37,508 nt of DNA, taken from contig JAUYSE010000011.1 of assembly GCA_030696465.1 (NCBI GenBank), positions 1 through 37,508 on the forward strand. Direction: 5' to 3'. Positions within the stretch are counted from its first letter, which is position 1; the number at the start of each line of letters is the position of its first letter. This document shows positions 7,071-16,667 of the stretch, piece after piece. The notes beneath the pieces were generated by a model. It worked only from the letters and a program-made list of their open reading frames with translations. It had not been told where the DNA came from and searched no databases. The position numbers and the translations under genes are program-made. The DNA is from Legionellaceae bacterium. Its GTDB lineage: Bacteria > Pseudomonadota > Gammaproteobacteria > Legionellales > Legionellaceae.

Positions 7071-9890
7071 TTACTGACAGGCTTCACAATTAGGGTCTAA
7101 GATAGAGCAACTGGCAACATTCTCTACTTGTACTGCATTCAATGCATAATCGGTCACAGTCGACTTTTCTGCATTACTTGCACCCATACTACGTAAATAA
7201 TACGTGGTTTTTAACCCTCGTAACCACGCTTGTTTATATACATTATCCAATTTTTTCCCTGAAGGCTCTGCCATATAAATGTTCAGTGACTGCGATTGAT
7301 CGATCCATTTTTGACGTCGCGACCCAGCTTCAATCAGCCACATTGGATCTACTTCAAAAGCAGTAGCATAACGCTTCTGTAATTCTTCAGGAATCCGTTG
7401 AATCTTTGCAACACTACCATTGTAGTATTTAAGATCGTTAATCATTACTTCATCCCATAATTTCAGGGCTTTCAAATCGGCCACTAAATAAGGATTAATA
7501 ACGGTGAACTCTCCTGATAAGTTTGATTTTACATACAAATTTTGATAGGAAGGTTCTATCGATTGTGACACCCCACAGATATTTGAAATCGTAGCCGTCG
7601 GTGCAATCGCCATCACGTTCGAATTTCGCATACCCTGTGTGCGTACTTTTATACGGATGGATTCCCAGTCTAATTTTGCAGAGGTATCTTGTTCGAGATA
7701 TTTTCCTCGCGTTTGTTGTAACAAAGAAATTGAATCTATCGGTAGAATGCCCTTACTCCACAATGAGTTTTCATAGCTAGAATAAGCGCCTCGTTCCTTC
7801 GCTAACGCAGTAGAGGCCTCAATGGCGTAGTAACTGATAAGCTCCATACTCTCATCTGCAAACGCTACCGCAGCTTCTGATTGATAATCTAGTTTTAGAA
7901 TATGCAATGCATCTTGGAAGCCCATCAAACCTAGACCTACCGGACGATGTTTCAAGTTAGAGTTTCGTGCTTGCGGAACGGGATAATAGTTGATATCGAT
8001 CACATTATCCAACATACGAACCGCCGTATGTACGGTTTTTCTCAATTTCTCTACGTCTAACTTTCCATTGATAATATGCGCAGGTAAATTGACAGAACCT
8101 AAGTTACATACCGCAATCTCATCTACAGAAGTATTCAAGGTAATCTCTGTGCATAAGTTCGAGCTATGAATGACTCCGGCGTGTTGTTGTGGCGAACGAA
8201 CATTACACGCATCTTTAAAGGTCAGCCAAGGATGTCCTGTTTCAAACAACATAGATAACATACGACGCCATAAACGGACAGCTGACAAGGTTTTAACATT
8301 ACGGATTTCACCTTGCTTGGCTTTCTTTTCATATTGCACATAGGTTTTTTCAAAGGTGGCCCCAAATTGATCATGCAGCTCTGGCACATCATGAGGGCAA
8401 AATAAGGTCCATTCGCCATCTTCATATACGCGCTTCATGAATAGATCGGGAATCCAGAGTGCGGTATTCATATCGTGGGTACGACGACGCTCGTCTCCGG
8501 TATTTTTACGCAACTCTAAAAATTCCTCAACATCCTGGTGCCAACACTCCAGATAAGCACACACTGCTCCCTTACGTTTGCCACCCTGATTGACCGCAAC
8601 TGCAGTAGCATCTGCAACATTCATAAATGGCACGACCCCTAAAGATTTACCATTGGTTCCTTTAATATAGGCGCCCATAGCTCGCACCGGTGTCCAGTCG
8701 TTACCTAACCCGCCAGCAAACTTAGACAACAAAGCATTATCTTTAATCGCACTATAAATACCATCCAAACTATCTGGAATAGTCGTTAAATAACAACTGG
8801 ATAGCTGAGGACGGACGGTTGCTGCATTGAATAAAGTAGGGGTGGACGACATGTAATCGAAAACAGAGAGCAATTCATAAAACTCTATGGCTCTTGCTTC
8901 TTTGTCTTTTTCACGGATGGCTAAGCCCATCGCAACCCGCATAAAAAATGCCTGCGGCAATTCGTAACGAACCCCTTTATCATGAATAAAATAACGATCA
9001 TATAAAGTTTGTAGCCCGAGGTACGTAAAGAGCATATCGCGTTCTGGACGCAAGGCCTTACCTAAACGGTCTAAATCAAATTCGGTTAATTTTGGATCTA
9101 ATATGCCTTGCTGAATGCCATGTGCTACGTAAGATTTAAAGTATGTAGGATACAGTTGTGTCATTTGATCAAAGGTTGCCTCAGCACGTATCCCTAATTT
9201 GCTTAAGGCTTCACCTCGCATGGTATCTAATAACAAGCGTGCGCTAACATAGCTATAATTAGGCTCACGCTCAACCAAGGTGCGTGCCGACATAATTAAG
9301 GCTTTATGAACTTCATCTAATTTTGCCAAATGATATAAGTTACGCAGCGCATCTTTAATAATAGGCTCAGCTGACACTTCAGAAAGACCACGACAGGCTT
9401 CTTCTACGACCACTTCTATACGCTGTATATCGAGTGGTACGATTTCGCCGCTTGGTAGTGTAATCACTGGCGTTTTATCATCTTGCGCACGTTGCACAAT
9501 AGCTTCGTCACGTGCTTTGCGGCGCTCTTCTCTATACAGTACATACGCACGCGCTACTTTTTGCTGACCACTGCGCATTAAAATCAATTCTACTTGATCT
9601 TGAATGTCTTCAATATGTACCGTGCCACCACCAGGTTGGCGACGTAAAAACACTTGTGTTACTTGAGGGGTTAAAGCATCAATCCACTCATGTACACGGG
9701 AAGACGTTGCTGCATTGGCACCCTCCACCGCTAAGAAGGCTTTCGTCATTGCCACGCGAATTTTAGAATCATCGTATGGAACCACTTTTCCATTGCGCTT
9801 CATCGTTTTCAGCATGCCCGGTGCGACAGATGACAGCTCTGCAGGGCCTATTGCCTGAGGGGTTGTTACTCTATCCATTATTTCACTCAT
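7071..9890 (-). CDS. nrdA: Ribonucleoside-diphosphate reductase subunit alpha, with two ATP-cones
   Basis: NrdA reduces ribonucleoside diphosphates to deoxy forms for DNA synthesis. The product is 939 aa, well above the 761 aa of E. coli NrdA, because two ATP-cone modules lie at the N-terminus: one from [17 protein letters not shown] at about residue 31, a second from [20 protein letters not shown] at about 145. Catalytic elements follow in order: [13 protein letters not shown] (Asn, Cys and Glu of the active site), [20 protein letters not shown] (radical-transfer tyrosine pair) and the C-terminal CEACQ redox tail. GGAG lies 8 bases before the ATG at 9890. Duplicated cones are known in Pseudomonas and Chlamydia enzymes, where the copies differ in nucleotide binding. 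Confidence 0.96.
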   Translation of the reverse strand: MSEIMDRVTTPQAIGPAELSSVAPGMLKTMKRNGKVVPYDDSKIRVAMTKAFLAVEGANAATSSRVHEWIDALTPQVTQVFLRRQPGGGTVHIEDIQDQVELILMRSGQQKVARAYVLYREERRKARDEAIVQRAQDDKTPVITLPSGEIVPLDIQRIEVVVEEACRGLSEVSAEPIIKDALRNLYHLAKLDEVHKALIMSARTLVEREPNYSYVSARLLLDTMRGEALSKLGIRAEATFDQMTQLYPTYFKSYVAHGIQQGILDPKLTEFDLDRLGKALRPERDMLFTYLGLQTLYDRYFIHDKGVRYELPQAFFMRVAMGLAIREKDKEARAIEFYELLSVFDYMSSTPTLFNAATVRPQLSSCYLTTIPDSLDGIYSAIKDNALLSKFAGGLGNDWTPVRAMGAYIKGTNGKSLGVVPFMNVADATAVAVNQGGKRKGAVCAYLECWHQDVEEFLELRKNTGDERRRTHDMNTALWIPDLFMKRVYEDGEWTLFCPHDVPELHDQFGATFEKTYVQYEKKAKQGEIRNVKTLSAVRLWRRMLSMLFETGHPWLTFKDACNVRSPQQHAGVIHSSNLCTEITLNTSVDEIAVCNLGSVNLPAHIINGKLDVEKLRKTVHTAVRMLDNVIDINYYPVPQARNSNLKHRPVGLGLMGFQDALHILKLDYQSEAAVAFADESMELISYYAIEASTALAKERGAYSSYENSLWSKGILPIDSISLLQQTRGKYLEQDTSAKLDWESIRIKVRTQGMRNSNVMAIAPTATISNICGVSQSIEPSYQNLYVKSNLSGEFTVINPYLVADLKALKLWDEVMINDLKYYNGSVAKIQRIPEELQKRYATAFEVDPMWLIEAGSRRQKWIDQSQSLNIYMAEPSGKKLDNVYKQAWLRGLKTTYYLRSMGASNAEKSTVTDYALNAVQVENVASCSILDPNCEACQ

Positions 9891-9983
9891 TTAAGTTGCT
9901 CCGAAGGATGCTTAAGGTATCCCCTATGATGGAGGATTTAAGAAAATAATTCAATTCTCAATATTTAGTACAATACACCAGCT

Positions 9984-10011
9984 TTAATACAATGCGACAC
10001 CTTAAAGACAA
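9984..10011 (-). promoter_or_regulatory. Possible sigma70 promoter of nrdAB
   Basis: On the minus strand TTGTCT (10011-10006) and TATTAA (9989-9984) are separated by 16 bp, about 95 bases ahead of the nrdA start in the lolB-nrdA gap. Both boxes are imperfect. I could not recognise a convincing NrdR box pair in this 130-bp gap. Confidence 0.3.
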
Positions 10012-10020
10012 TACGATACT

Positions 10021-10653
10021 CTAAGGAACAATCCATTTTTTAATAACCATTTTTGCCATCATATTCGAACCATGCAAGGTTAATCGCATCGGTAAAACAT
10101 GCCCATTCCATTGTCCATATTGTTGATATTCAATAGTATACGCACCCTGAACTAATTTAGTCAGATGATGAGCACTATCCCACTGCTGCTCTTTAATGGG
10201 TCCTGGTGCGGGGATCCCTCTTATCCAATAATATAAATCATCCACTGGTAAGCCGACCCCAGTTTTTTTACGCAATAAGGTATTCGCATTATCACTTTTT
10301 AATACCGTATTCCCTTCTCGGTACACCACCCCCTGTGGTCGACCTTCTATGACAATTGCTCCCTGCCCTAGAGGTCCCATCAAACGAATATTATACACTT
10401 TTGTGCTTTGTTGACGCCAAAACACCTGTGCCGTCCATGATTGTTGCACACGTCGTGCAAACATCGCCCCATTCAGCTCAAATGCCGTAAACATTTTTTT
10501 GTCAACGGCGGGATCCTTTATATTTTCGCTTGTCTTCTCCGGCGCAGAAGGACTTAAAGTCCCTTCGCCAATATGCTCAGCAGGTGGTAAAGTCGAGCAT
10601 GCATTTAACATTAATAAAGCCGCGGTAGTCGCTATTGCAGAGTAACGCATCAT
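10021..10653 (-). CDS. lolB: Outer-membrane lipoprotein LolB
   Basis: LolB receives lipoproteins from LolA and inserts them in the outer membrane. A lipoprotein signal peptide (MMRYSAIATTAALLMLNAC) ends in the lipobox LNAC. The mature part shows the family pattern: FELNGAMFARR, SWTAQVFWRQ, LMGPLGQGAIVIEG, the PVDDLYYWIRGIPAPG block near the middle, and the final ...MRLTLHGSNMMAKMVIKKW. The track start at 10686 is a TTG; the double ATG at 10653 with GGA 8 bases upstream gives a standard signal peptide of 210 aa total. In many gammaproteobacteria lolB is followed by ispE and prs; here it precedes nrdAB and is divergent from coaD. Confidence 0.93.
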   Translation of the reverse strand: MMRYSAIATTAALLMLNACSTLPPAEHIGEGTLSPSAPEKTSENIKDPAVDKKMFTAFELNGAMFARRVQQSWTAQVFWRQQSTKVYNIRLMGPLGQGAIVIEGRPQGVVYREGNTVLKSDNANTLLRKKTGVGLPVDDLYYWIRGIPAPGPIKEQQWDSAHHLTKLVQGAYTIEYQQYGQWNGHVLPMRLTLHGSNMMAKMVIKKWIVP

Positions 10654-10728
10654 CAATATTCCATTATTCGTAGCATTGCTTTTCAAGATACGATAGACTG
10701 CAAAAATTTACAACGCATTTTGCCGAAT

Positions 10729-11202
10729 ATGTCAACTACCGCCGTTTACCCAGGAACCTTCGACCCTATCACTAATGGGCATCTTGATATCATCTGTCGT
10801 GCAGCACGTCTATTCCCAAAACTCATTATTGCGGTAGCCGCGAGCACCCCTAAAAAAACGCTTTTTTCTCTCGAAACACGTTTGCAATGTGTGCGTGACG
10901 CCGTACCTAAAACACTATCCCACGTATCTATCATGGATTTTAACACCCTACTTGTCGATTTTGCAAAAACTCAACAGGCACATGTTCTCATTCGAGGAAT
11001 ACGCAACACCAAAGATTTTGAATATGAGTTTGAAATGGCAGGGTTTAATAGAAAGTTATGTGACACCATAGAAACCCTGTTTCTTATGCCCAGCGAGGCT
11101 CATTTATTTTTATCTTCCAGCTTTATTCGAGAAATTATTGCATTAAACGGGGATATTTCGCCGTTCGTGCCAAAAGCAATATTGAAACATATTCATCCTT
11201 AA
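10729..11202 (+). CDS. coaD: Phosphopantetheine adenylyltransferase
   Basis: CoaD transfers AMP from ATP to 4'-phosphopantetheine, the penultimate step of coenzyme A synthesis. The product is 157 aa. AVYPGTFDPITNGH gives the TxGH nucleotidyltransferase motif, VLIRGIRNTKDFEYE is the conserved middle block and LSSSFIRE the ISSTxxRE-type C-terminal signature. The track start at 10720 is TTG; the ATG at 10729 begins the usual N-terminus, although no clear ribosome site precedes it. The gene is divergent from lolB, with 75 bp between starts that must hold both promoters. Confidence 0.95.
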   Translation: MSTTAVYPGTFDPITNGHLDIICRAARLFPKLIIAVAASTPKKTLFSLETRLQCVRDAVPKTLSHVSIMDFNTLLVDFAKTQQAHVLIRGIRNTKDFEYEFEMAGFNRKLCDTIETLFLMPSEAHLFLSSSFIREIIALNGDISPFVPKAILKHIHP

Positions 11203-11214
11203 TTCTAGACTCAA

Positions 11215-11234
11215 GGTTGGGTCAAGGCCCAACC
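11215..11234. terminator. Hairpin between convergent coaD and plsC
   Basis: GGTTGGG and CCCAACC form a 7-bp perfect stem around TCAAGG, placed in the 38-bp gap between the convergent stop codons. There is no T run on either side, so intrinsic termination may be weak. Confidence 0.5.
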
Positions 11235-11240
11235 ATATCA

Positions 11241-11975
11241 TTACTTTTCACCCGTTAATACCAGCATCTCCTCGCGCACTTTTTCAAGCAGTTGCGCTCG
11301 CATTTGTAAGGTGTATTCTGATGCATCAATCGGCGCACCAACATGCACCTCTACGGGTTTATTCTCTTGCACAAGGAATGTATGTGTTGGAAGAATATCC
11401 GAAGCCCCGCGAATACCAATAGGGATAATTACTGCCTGGGTTTGAATAGCGAGGACAAATCCTCCTTTCTTAAAAGATCCCAGTCGGCCATCTTTAGCGC
11501 GCGTCCCTTCAGGCGCCATCCAAATCACGCTTCCTTGCTCCATAAGTTTACGTACTTCCGCTAAATCGCGAATCGCTTGCTCTCTATTTTTTCGGTCTAT
11601 CATAGGAAAACCCGCGGCACGTATCGCTCCCCCCAAAAAAGGAACCCTCGATAACTCGCGTTTGGCTAACATACGCAAGGAGCTTTTTGGAAACACCAAA
11701 AAACTAATGGGGATGTCATACATACTGGAATGATTACACATAATAATGGTTGGCCGCCCCAATTTTGGACAAATATTTTTGGGATTCACCACCGTGCATT
11801 TTGTCCCTAACCAACGCAATAAGGTCTGTCCCCAGTTTTGTAAAAAATCATCTACCCATACGCCTGGCTCTCGTTTTCGCCACCCTTGAAGCATCAAATA
11901 AGCACAAATATAACCTGTATATAAAAACGATATACAAGTTATCCACCCTCGACGAATCGTTCTCATTGGATTCAT
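11241..11975 (-). CDS. plsC: 1-acyl-sn-glycerol-3-phosphate acyltransferase
   Basis: PlsC acylates lysophosphatidic acid to phosphatidic acid at the inner membrane. The product is 244 aa. A hydrophobic anchor (ISFLYTGYICAYLML) lies at about residues 15-29. The acyltransferase HX4D motif is NHSSMYD, FPMIDRKNR is the second block, and APEGTRAKDGRLGSFKKGGF the EGTR substrate motif, followed by IIPIGIRG. AGGAG is 7 bases before the ATG at 11975. It is divergent from the desaturase gene across about 110 bp, which is consistent with joint control of membrane lipid composition, but no operator was recognised. Confidence 0.94.
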   Translation of the reverse strand: MNPMRTIRRGWITCISFLYTGYICAYLMLQGWRKREPGVWVDDFLQNWGQTLLRWLGTKCTVVNPKNICPKLGRPTIIMCNHSSMYDIPISFLVFPKSSLRMLAKRELSRVPFLGGAIRAAGFPMIDRKNREQAIRDLAEVRKLMEQGSVIWMAPEGTRAKDGRLGSFKKGGFVLAIQTQAVIIPIGIRGASDILPTHTFLVQENKPVEVHVGAPIDASEYTLQMRAQLLEKVREEMLVLTGEK

Positions 11976-12041
11976 GTCGCTACTCCTGGTAAAATAGGTC
12001 CTATTTTATTTTAACACTATACTCCGCACCTGAAAAGCAGT

Positions 12042-12047
12042 TATACT
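12042..12047 (+). promoter_or_regulatory. Possible -10 box for the desaturase gene
   Basis: TATACT lies about 42 bases before the desaturase start and sits in TATACTGTCA, the same string as in the promoter at 4808. There is no clear -35 at 16-18 bp. The divergent plsC promoter must lie in the same A/T-rich gap (11976-12089). Confidence 0.3.
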
Positions 12048-12089
12048 GTCAGTCTTTATTTTTATCACGATTTTTACGGGAGCTTCCTT

Positions 12090-13277
12090 ATGTTTTCCGG
12101 ATTATTACACCTTTCTCTTGGGGGATACATCCTTACAACGTTGTGCTTAACCCAAATCACTATTGCAGCAAACACCTTATATCTGCATCGCTGCCAAGCA
12201 CATCGCGCCATCACTTTGCACCCGGTTATTAGCCATTTTTTTCGTTTCTGGCTTTGGCTCACAACTGGTACAACTACCGCAGAATGGGTAGCGGTACATC
12301 GAAAGCACCATGCCTTCACCGACAAAGAAGGCGATCCCCATAGCCCTCAAATAGAGGGGATTAACTCTGTTTTATGGGGCGGCTGGCTTTTATATCGAAA
12401 GGCCGCGCAAGATCCCGCGAACATCCAAAAATATGCGCATGATGCTCCCAACGACTGGATAGAAAACCATCTATATGGCCCTCATTTAAGTAAAGCCATC
12501 TGGATCCTTCTCGTTCTCAATTTCATTGTTTTCGGTATCCCTGGTATATTCATTTGGATGGTACAAATGCTCTGGATCCCTTTCCATGCAGCGGGGGTTA
12601 TTAATGGCCTCGCCCACTATTTTGGGTATCGAAACTTCCCTTGCCCAGATGCTTCGCGCAATCTTTTTCCTTTGGCACTCTGGATCGGCGGTGAAGAGCT
12701 ACACAATAATCACCATGCTTATGCATCCTCTGCCAAATTCTCCATCCGCTGGTGGGAGATAGACATTGGCTGGTGCTACATACGCTGCTTGCAGTTTTTC
12801 AAACTCGCGCAGGTCAAAAAATTGCCACCTAAAATTGAAATTCAATCCCATAAAAAACAAGTAGATTTAGAGACGGTAAAAGTTATTGTCCATAATCGTC
12901 TTAAAATTATGGGTGATTATTACACGCAAGTGCTACGCCCCATGATTCAAGAAGAAACTAAACGCTCTTCTTTAGAAACACGGAAAAACTTACAATGGGT
13001 AAGCCGTCTATTGCGCATGGGAGAAACTATTTTACCCTCAGCGACGCAAGAACAAATTCAACAATTATTAAAACGACATCAAATGCTGAATATTGCTTAT
13101 GATCATCGTTGCCGTTTACAACAGCTTTGGTCTAAAACCGTGACGTCTCAAAAAGAGCTTATCGAAAAACTACAAGAATGGTGTAAACATGCGGAGGTTT
13201 CAGGTATAGAATCGCTGCAACAATTTGCAAAACGTCTGACTTCTTATACGATGTCGAAGGAACCGTTGTTGTCGTAA
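12090..13277 (+). CDS. Membrane fatty acid (delta-9 type) desaturase
   Basis: This di-iron integral membrane desaturase introduces a double bond into acyl chains. The product is 395 aa. The three histidine boxes are present in order: HRCQAH at about residue 34, HRKHH at about 71, and HNNHH at about 210, with hydrophobic pairs between them as in acyl-CoA/acyl-lipid delta-9 desaturases (DesA/DesB/Ole1-like core). After the core a helical, charged extension of about 140 residues (from roughly residue 255) has no function I recognise. GGGAG lies 7 bases before the ATG. The gene ends shortly before a strong hairpin. Substrate position and donor (CoA, ACP or phospholipid) cannot be read from the sequence. 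Confidence 0.9.
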   Translation: MFSGLLHLSLGGYILTTLCLTQITIAANTLYLHRCQAHRAITLHPVISHFFRFWLWLTTGTTTAEWVAVHRKHHAFTDKEGDPHSPQIEGINSVLWGGWLLYRKAAQDPANIQKYAHDAPNDWIENHLYGPHLSKAIWILLVLNFIVFGIPGIFIWMVQMLWIPFHAAGVINGLAHYFGYRNFPCPDASRNLFPLALWIGGEELHNNHHAYASSAKFSIRWWEIDIGWCYIRCLQFFKLAQVKKLPPKIEIQSHKKQVDLETVKVIVHNRLKIMGDYYTQVLRPMIQEETKRSSLETRKNLQWVSRLLRMGETILPSATQEQIQQLLKRHQMLNIAYDHRCRLQQLWSKTVTSQKELIEKLQEWCKHAEVSGIESLQQFAKRLTSYTMSKEPLLS

Positions 13278-13290
13278 CAAAAAAACGCCG

Positions 13291-13317
13291 ACGAACCGCG
13301 CTTTATGCGCGGTTCGT
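13291..13317. terminator. Strong hairpin after the desaturase gene
   Basis: ACGAACCGCG and CGCGGTTCGT form a perfect 10-bp stem around CTTTATG, starting 13 bases after the desaturase stop. A run of A bases precedes it, so it has a T tail only on the minus strand. It could also act as a transcript-stabilising 3' hairpin. Confidence 0.6.
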
Positions 13318-13341
13318 ATCTGAGTGCTCCGCTTACCCACT

Positions 13342-13507
13342 GTCATGGCTTTACACACAAGTAAAACCACTATGTCTTAGAATCCAGGGCTGCTCCATCA
13401 TCTGTCAAAGGAGCGTCTCCTTACATAAAAGGAATTCCCGCTTTATCTAGATTGGAAAGGCGGGAATTCCTTGACATAGTAGCTTTACTTGTGTGTAAAG
13501 CCATGAC
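13342..13507. mobile_element. MITE-like nested palindrome with 24-bp perfect terminal inverted repeats
   Basis: GTCATGGCTTTACACACAAGTAAA at 13342-13365 is perfectly repeated in inverse at 13484-13507, and a weaker match (CxACTATGTC) continues inward. Inside, AAGGAATTCCCGC (13429-13441) pairs perfectly with 13460-13472, and a GCTCC/GGAGC pair forms a third stem. The element is 166 bp and has no coding capacity. A CT dinucleotide lies directly on both outer sides and could be a minimal target duplication. The right end abuts the dispersed repeat at 13508. I infer a non-autonomous transposon or palindromic repeat element. Confidence 0.75.
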
Positions 13508-13527
13508 CTCACGGTCGCGGCTCGGAT
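13508..13527 (+). repeat. Short dispersed repeat, copy 3
   Basis: CTCACGGTCGCGGCTCGGAT starts on the base after the inverted-repeat element. It matches 5900-5919 on the other strand with one mismatch and 2240-2257 apart from a 2-base gap. Confidence 0.6.
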
Positions 13528-13538
13528 ACCATAGGTCG

Positions 13539-14993
13539 CTACGAAGCAGCGTAATAGTAATTAATATCCAAATTACGTGCGGCCTTCAAATCATCTAATC
13601 TGCGGACCGGCAAATGATACGGAGCTTGGTGCAACATGTCTGGATCCGCCTCTGCTTCTTGTCGAATCGTCTGCATCGCCGCAACAAAAGCATCTAAGTC
13701 TTGCTTGCACTCTGTCTCAGTGGGCTCAATCAATAGGCATTCTGGAATCAACAAAGGAAAATACGTTGTTGGCGCATGAAATCCATAATCCAGTAAACGC
13801 TTCGCAATATCCATCGCACTCACGCCCCAGGCTTTCTTCTCTGGCTGTATAGTAATGATAAATTCATGACTCGCACGACGCTCAGGGTAGGCGGCAGTAT
13901 ATCCGGCTTTTTGTAAAGCATGTAACAAATAGTTTGCATTCAAGGTGGCAAGTTCTGATAACCTCGATAAACCTTGCTTGCCTAGCATTCGGATATAAAA
14001 ATAAGCACGCAGTAGAATTCCTGCATTACCCATAAAACAAGACAGTCGACCAATACTTTGTGGACAGTCTTCTTCGGTTGCAAATACGAATTGATCTTGT
14101 TTTTGTATGACATAGGGTATTGGTAAATAGGGTAATAACCGTGCGCCTACGGCTACTGGTCCCGAGCCTGGGCCACCGCCACCATGCGGTGTTGCAAATG
14201 TTTTATGTAAATTCAGATGCATCACATCAAAACCCATCTCACCAGGACGTACTTTACTGGCAATCGCGTTAAAGTTTGCACCATCGTAATACAATAAACC
14301 ACCTGCTTCGTGAATCATCTTCGCGACCACTTGAATTTGCTTCATAAACAAGCCCAGGGTAGAGGGATTGGTTAACATAATCCCTGCAGTACGCGGTCCT
14401 ATTTTTGCACGTAAATCGTCTAAATCGATGTCTCCATCTGCGGCTGTTTTTAACTCTACAATGCGAAAACCACACATCACGGCAGAGGCAGGATTAGTGC
14501 CATGTGCAGCATCTGGAATGAGCATTTCATCGCGGTGCGCCTCTCCTCTGGCATGGTGATATGCCTTTATCATGGCAACCCCTGCAAATTCGCCTTGAGA
14601 ACCCGCCATTGGGGTCAAAGAAACGCCAACCATTCCGGTTAATTCTTTTAAATATTCTTGTAAGGCATATAAAGACTTCAGCACTCCTTGACTACAAGAC
14701 TCTGGCATCAGCGGATGTCTTTCTAGAAAAGTCGCATGAGATGCTGCTTTATGCACGCCTCTAGGGTTATACTTCATCGTACAAGACCCTAATGGATACA
14801 TCTGCGTATCAATAGAAAAATTCTTTTGCGAAAGCTGTGTATAATGACGAACCACTTGCAGCTCTGAACAAGCAGGTAAGCGTGGCAAGTTTTTTCGACA
14901 ATATTGTGCTGGAATCTTAGACTTTAAATTACCAACATCCGGAATTTGAGCACTGGCAACCCTATGTAAAATACTTTTTTCAAAAATTAACAT
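13539..14993 (-). CDS. gcvPB: Glycine dehydrogenase (decarboxylating) subunit 2
   Basis: This is the PLP-binding half of the two-subunit P-protein, which decarboxylates glycine and passes the aminomethyl group to lipoyl-GcvH. The product is 484 aa. [15 protein letters not shown] near residue 64 and [22 protein letters not shown], with the PLP lysine in LHK, are diagnostic. GGAGG lies 7-8 bases before the ATG at 14993, and that start lies inside the end of the yciI-like gene. It is the last gene of the gcvT-gcvH-gcvPA-yciI-gcvPB run. The P-protein is split here into PA and PB, as in many bacteria, rather than one polypeptide of about 950 aa as in E. coli. Confidence 0.95.
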   Translation of the reverse strand: MLIFEKSILHRVASAQIPDVGNLKSKIPAQYCRKNLPRLPACSELQVVRHYTQLSQKNFSIDTQMYPLGSCTMKYNPRGVHKAASHATFLERHPLMPESCSQGVLKSLYALQEYLKELTGMVGVSLTPMAGSQGEFAGVAMIKAYHHARGEAHRDEMLIPDAAHGTNPASAVMCGFRIVELKTAADGDIDLDDLRAKIGPRTAGIMLTNPSTLGLFMKQIQVVAKMIHEAGGLLYYDGANFNAIASKVRPGEMGFDVMHLNLHKTFATPHGGGGPGSGPVAVGARLLPYLPIPYVIQKQDQFVFATEEDCPQSIGRLSCFMGNAGILLRAYFYIRMLGKQGLSRLSELATLNANYLLHALQKAGYTAAYPERRASHEFIITIQPEKKAWGVSAMDIAKRLLDYGFHAPTTYFPLLIPECLLIEPTETECKQDLDAFVAAMQTIRQEAEADPDMLHQAPYHLPVRRLDDLKAARNLDINYYYAAS

Positions 14994-15295
14994 AAATTAC
15001 CCTCCGTTTCTTGGATTAAAGCATGCAATGCTTCGCAATGCTTTATTGGTGTAAATTCTTGTACGGTATAGCTTGCAACTTCCGCTTTGTAAAAAGGATC
15101 CTCTTGAATAAAGGTATCCACCCAAGCTCTACTTTTAGTAGCCGCAATGATGATCCCCCCCAATCTGGGATTCAAGGGCCCTGATGCGACTAAAACACCT
15201 TGCTTATAGTGGTAATCTAAATACTCTCTGTGTGCTTGTAAAAATTTATCTATTTCCGCCACAGGCACCAAATAACTTACTTGGATAATGAACAT
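14987..15295 (-). CDS. YciI-family protein inside the glycine-cleavage operon
   Basis: A 102-aa alpha/beta ferredoxin-like (dimeric alpha-beta barrel) protein. The family pattern is clear: a short beta strand (MFIIQVSYL), [13 protein letters not shown] with the conserved histidine, [15 protein letters not shown], then [28 protein letters not shown]. YciI proteins are small putative enzymes of uncertain substrate. The track start at 15391 is upstream of the conserved N-terminus; ATG at about 15295 with AGAGAG upstream is preferred. The gene overlaps the 3' end of gcvPA by about 19 bases and the start of gcvPB by 7, so it is translated with them. That position suggests a side role in glycine or one-carbon metabolism, which is inference. 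Confidence 0.88.
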   Translation of the reverse strand: MFIIQVSYLVPVAEIDKFLQAHREYLDYHYKQGVLVASGPLNPRLGGIIIAATKSRAWVDTFIQEDPFYKAEVASYTVQEFTPIKHCEALHALIQETEGNLC

Positions 15296-16665
15296 GCGGT
15301 TTCTCTCTTGGTTAACATAGCCGCTATTTTTCGGATATATTTTTCTATATCCGCCTCTGTGCGTTTCTCTGTCGCACAGACCAACAAACAATTTTTTAAT
15401 TCAGGATAAAAATTACCTAATGGCAATCCAGCAAGTATCCCTTCCTTCAATAAAGAAGTAAAAATTGGTTCTAAAGGCTCAGCAAAATGTAATACCGCCT
15501 CATGAAAAAACGGACTATCAAACTTCTGGGTTACCCCAGGTAAGGCCGTTAACTGTTCAACCAAACTCAAGGTATTACGATGAGAGCCCTGCGCTACTGC
15601 TAACATCCCTTCTGCACCCATCATACTCATATAAATAGTGGCTGCAGTTACTAATAAACCTTGGTTTGTACAGATATTTGAAGTCGCTTTACTACGGCGT
15701 ATATGTTGTTCACGCGCTTGCAACGTTAAAGTAAACCCCGGATTTCCAAGTGCATCGACCGTACGACCGATAATGCGACCGGGCATTTGACGCACATGCT
15801 CCATACGGGCACTTAAAAATCCCATATAAGGACCTCCAGACGCCATTGGAATACCCAATGGTTGCCCTTCCCCGCACACAATATCTACGCCCGTACCGCC
15901 CCATACACCAGGAGGATTTAACCAGGCAAGGGACATAGGGTTCACACAAGCAATCGTATATATTTGATGCTTTTTAGCCCACTCAACCACTTCATCGACG
16001 GGCTCTAGAACCCCAAAAAAGTTAGGATGCATCAAAATAATAGCGGCAATATTTTCTTGATTTTGGGTCGGTAAATCACCCAATGATATCTGCCCTGTGG
16101 CAGCATCATAGGGTAGAGTAGATAAAACAATATTTTGTTGAGAAACGATGGTATCCAAAACTTTTCGATAGAGTGGATGCAAGGTTTTGGGCACTAGAAT
16201 GGTTCTTCGAGCATCCGATTTTTGTAAGCGTACCGCCATAAATACGGCTTCTGCTAAAGCTGAGGCGCCATCATACAGCGATGCATTGGCGACATCCATC
16301 CCAGTCAGCTCCGCTATCATGGTTTGAAACTCATACAATAACTGTAATGTCCCCTGGCTGGCTTCCGCCTGATAAGGCGTGTACGCGGTTAAATATTCCC
16401 CACGACCCACAATATCCCACACTGCTGCAGGAATATGATGGTCATACGCCCCCGCTCCCAAAAAGCAGGTTGGAGTTGCAACTTCGCTCGCCAAACCCTC
16501 CACATGCTGCAGCAATTTCATTTCGTTCATCCCTTCAGGGATATTCGTAAAAGGCTTTGCACGCAAAGCAGCAGGGATTTCATCAAATAATGCTTCAACC
16601 GAAGCGACACCCATAGAGGCCAACATAGATTCTATATCAGCAGAGGTATGAGGAATAAACGGCAT
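15277..16665 (-). CDS. gcvPA: Glycine dehydrogenase (decarboxylating) subunit 1
   Basis: This is the non-PLP half of the split P-protein and forms the complex with GcvPB. The product is 462 aa after moving the start from 16761 to 16665, where AGGAGG stands 7 bases before ATG and the family N-terminus [15 protein letters not shown] begins. Visible blocks are [15 protein letters not shown] near residue 62, [16 protein letters not shown], and [19 protein letters not shown] with [13 protein letters not shown]. It starts 2 bases after the gcvH stop and overlaps the yciI-like gene at its end. Confidence 0.95.
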   Translation of the reverse strand: MPFIPHTSADIESMLASMGVASVEALFDEIPAALRAKPFTNIPEGMNEMKLLQHVEGLASEVATPTCFLGAGAYDHHIPAAVWDIVGRGEYLTAYTPYQAEASQGTLQLLYEFQTMIAELTGMDVANASLYDGASALAEAVFMAVRLQKSDARRTILVPKTLHPLYRKVLDTIVSQQNIVLSTLPYDAATGQISLGDLPTQNQENIAAIILMHPNFFGVLEPVDEVVEWAKKHQIYTIACVNPMSLAWLNPPGVWGGTGVDIVCGEGQPLGIPMASGGPYMGFLSARMEHVRQMPGRIIGRTVDALGNPGFTLTLQAREQHIRRSKATSNICTNQGLLVTAATIYMSMMGAEGMLAVAQGSHRNTLSLVEQLTALPGVTQKFDSPFFHEAVLHFAEPLEPIFTSLLKEGILAGLPLGNFYPELKNCLLVCATEKRTEADIEKYIRKIAAMLTKRETACSLSK

Positions 16666-16667
16666 AT

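Noticed and set aside
13342-13507. CRISPR array
   Set aside because: The repeats are inverted, only two, and the arrangement is a nested palindrome, not direct repeats with spacers.
13577-13852. ORF of 91 aa on the plus strand
   Set aside because: It is antisense to gcvPB, whose motifs are complete.
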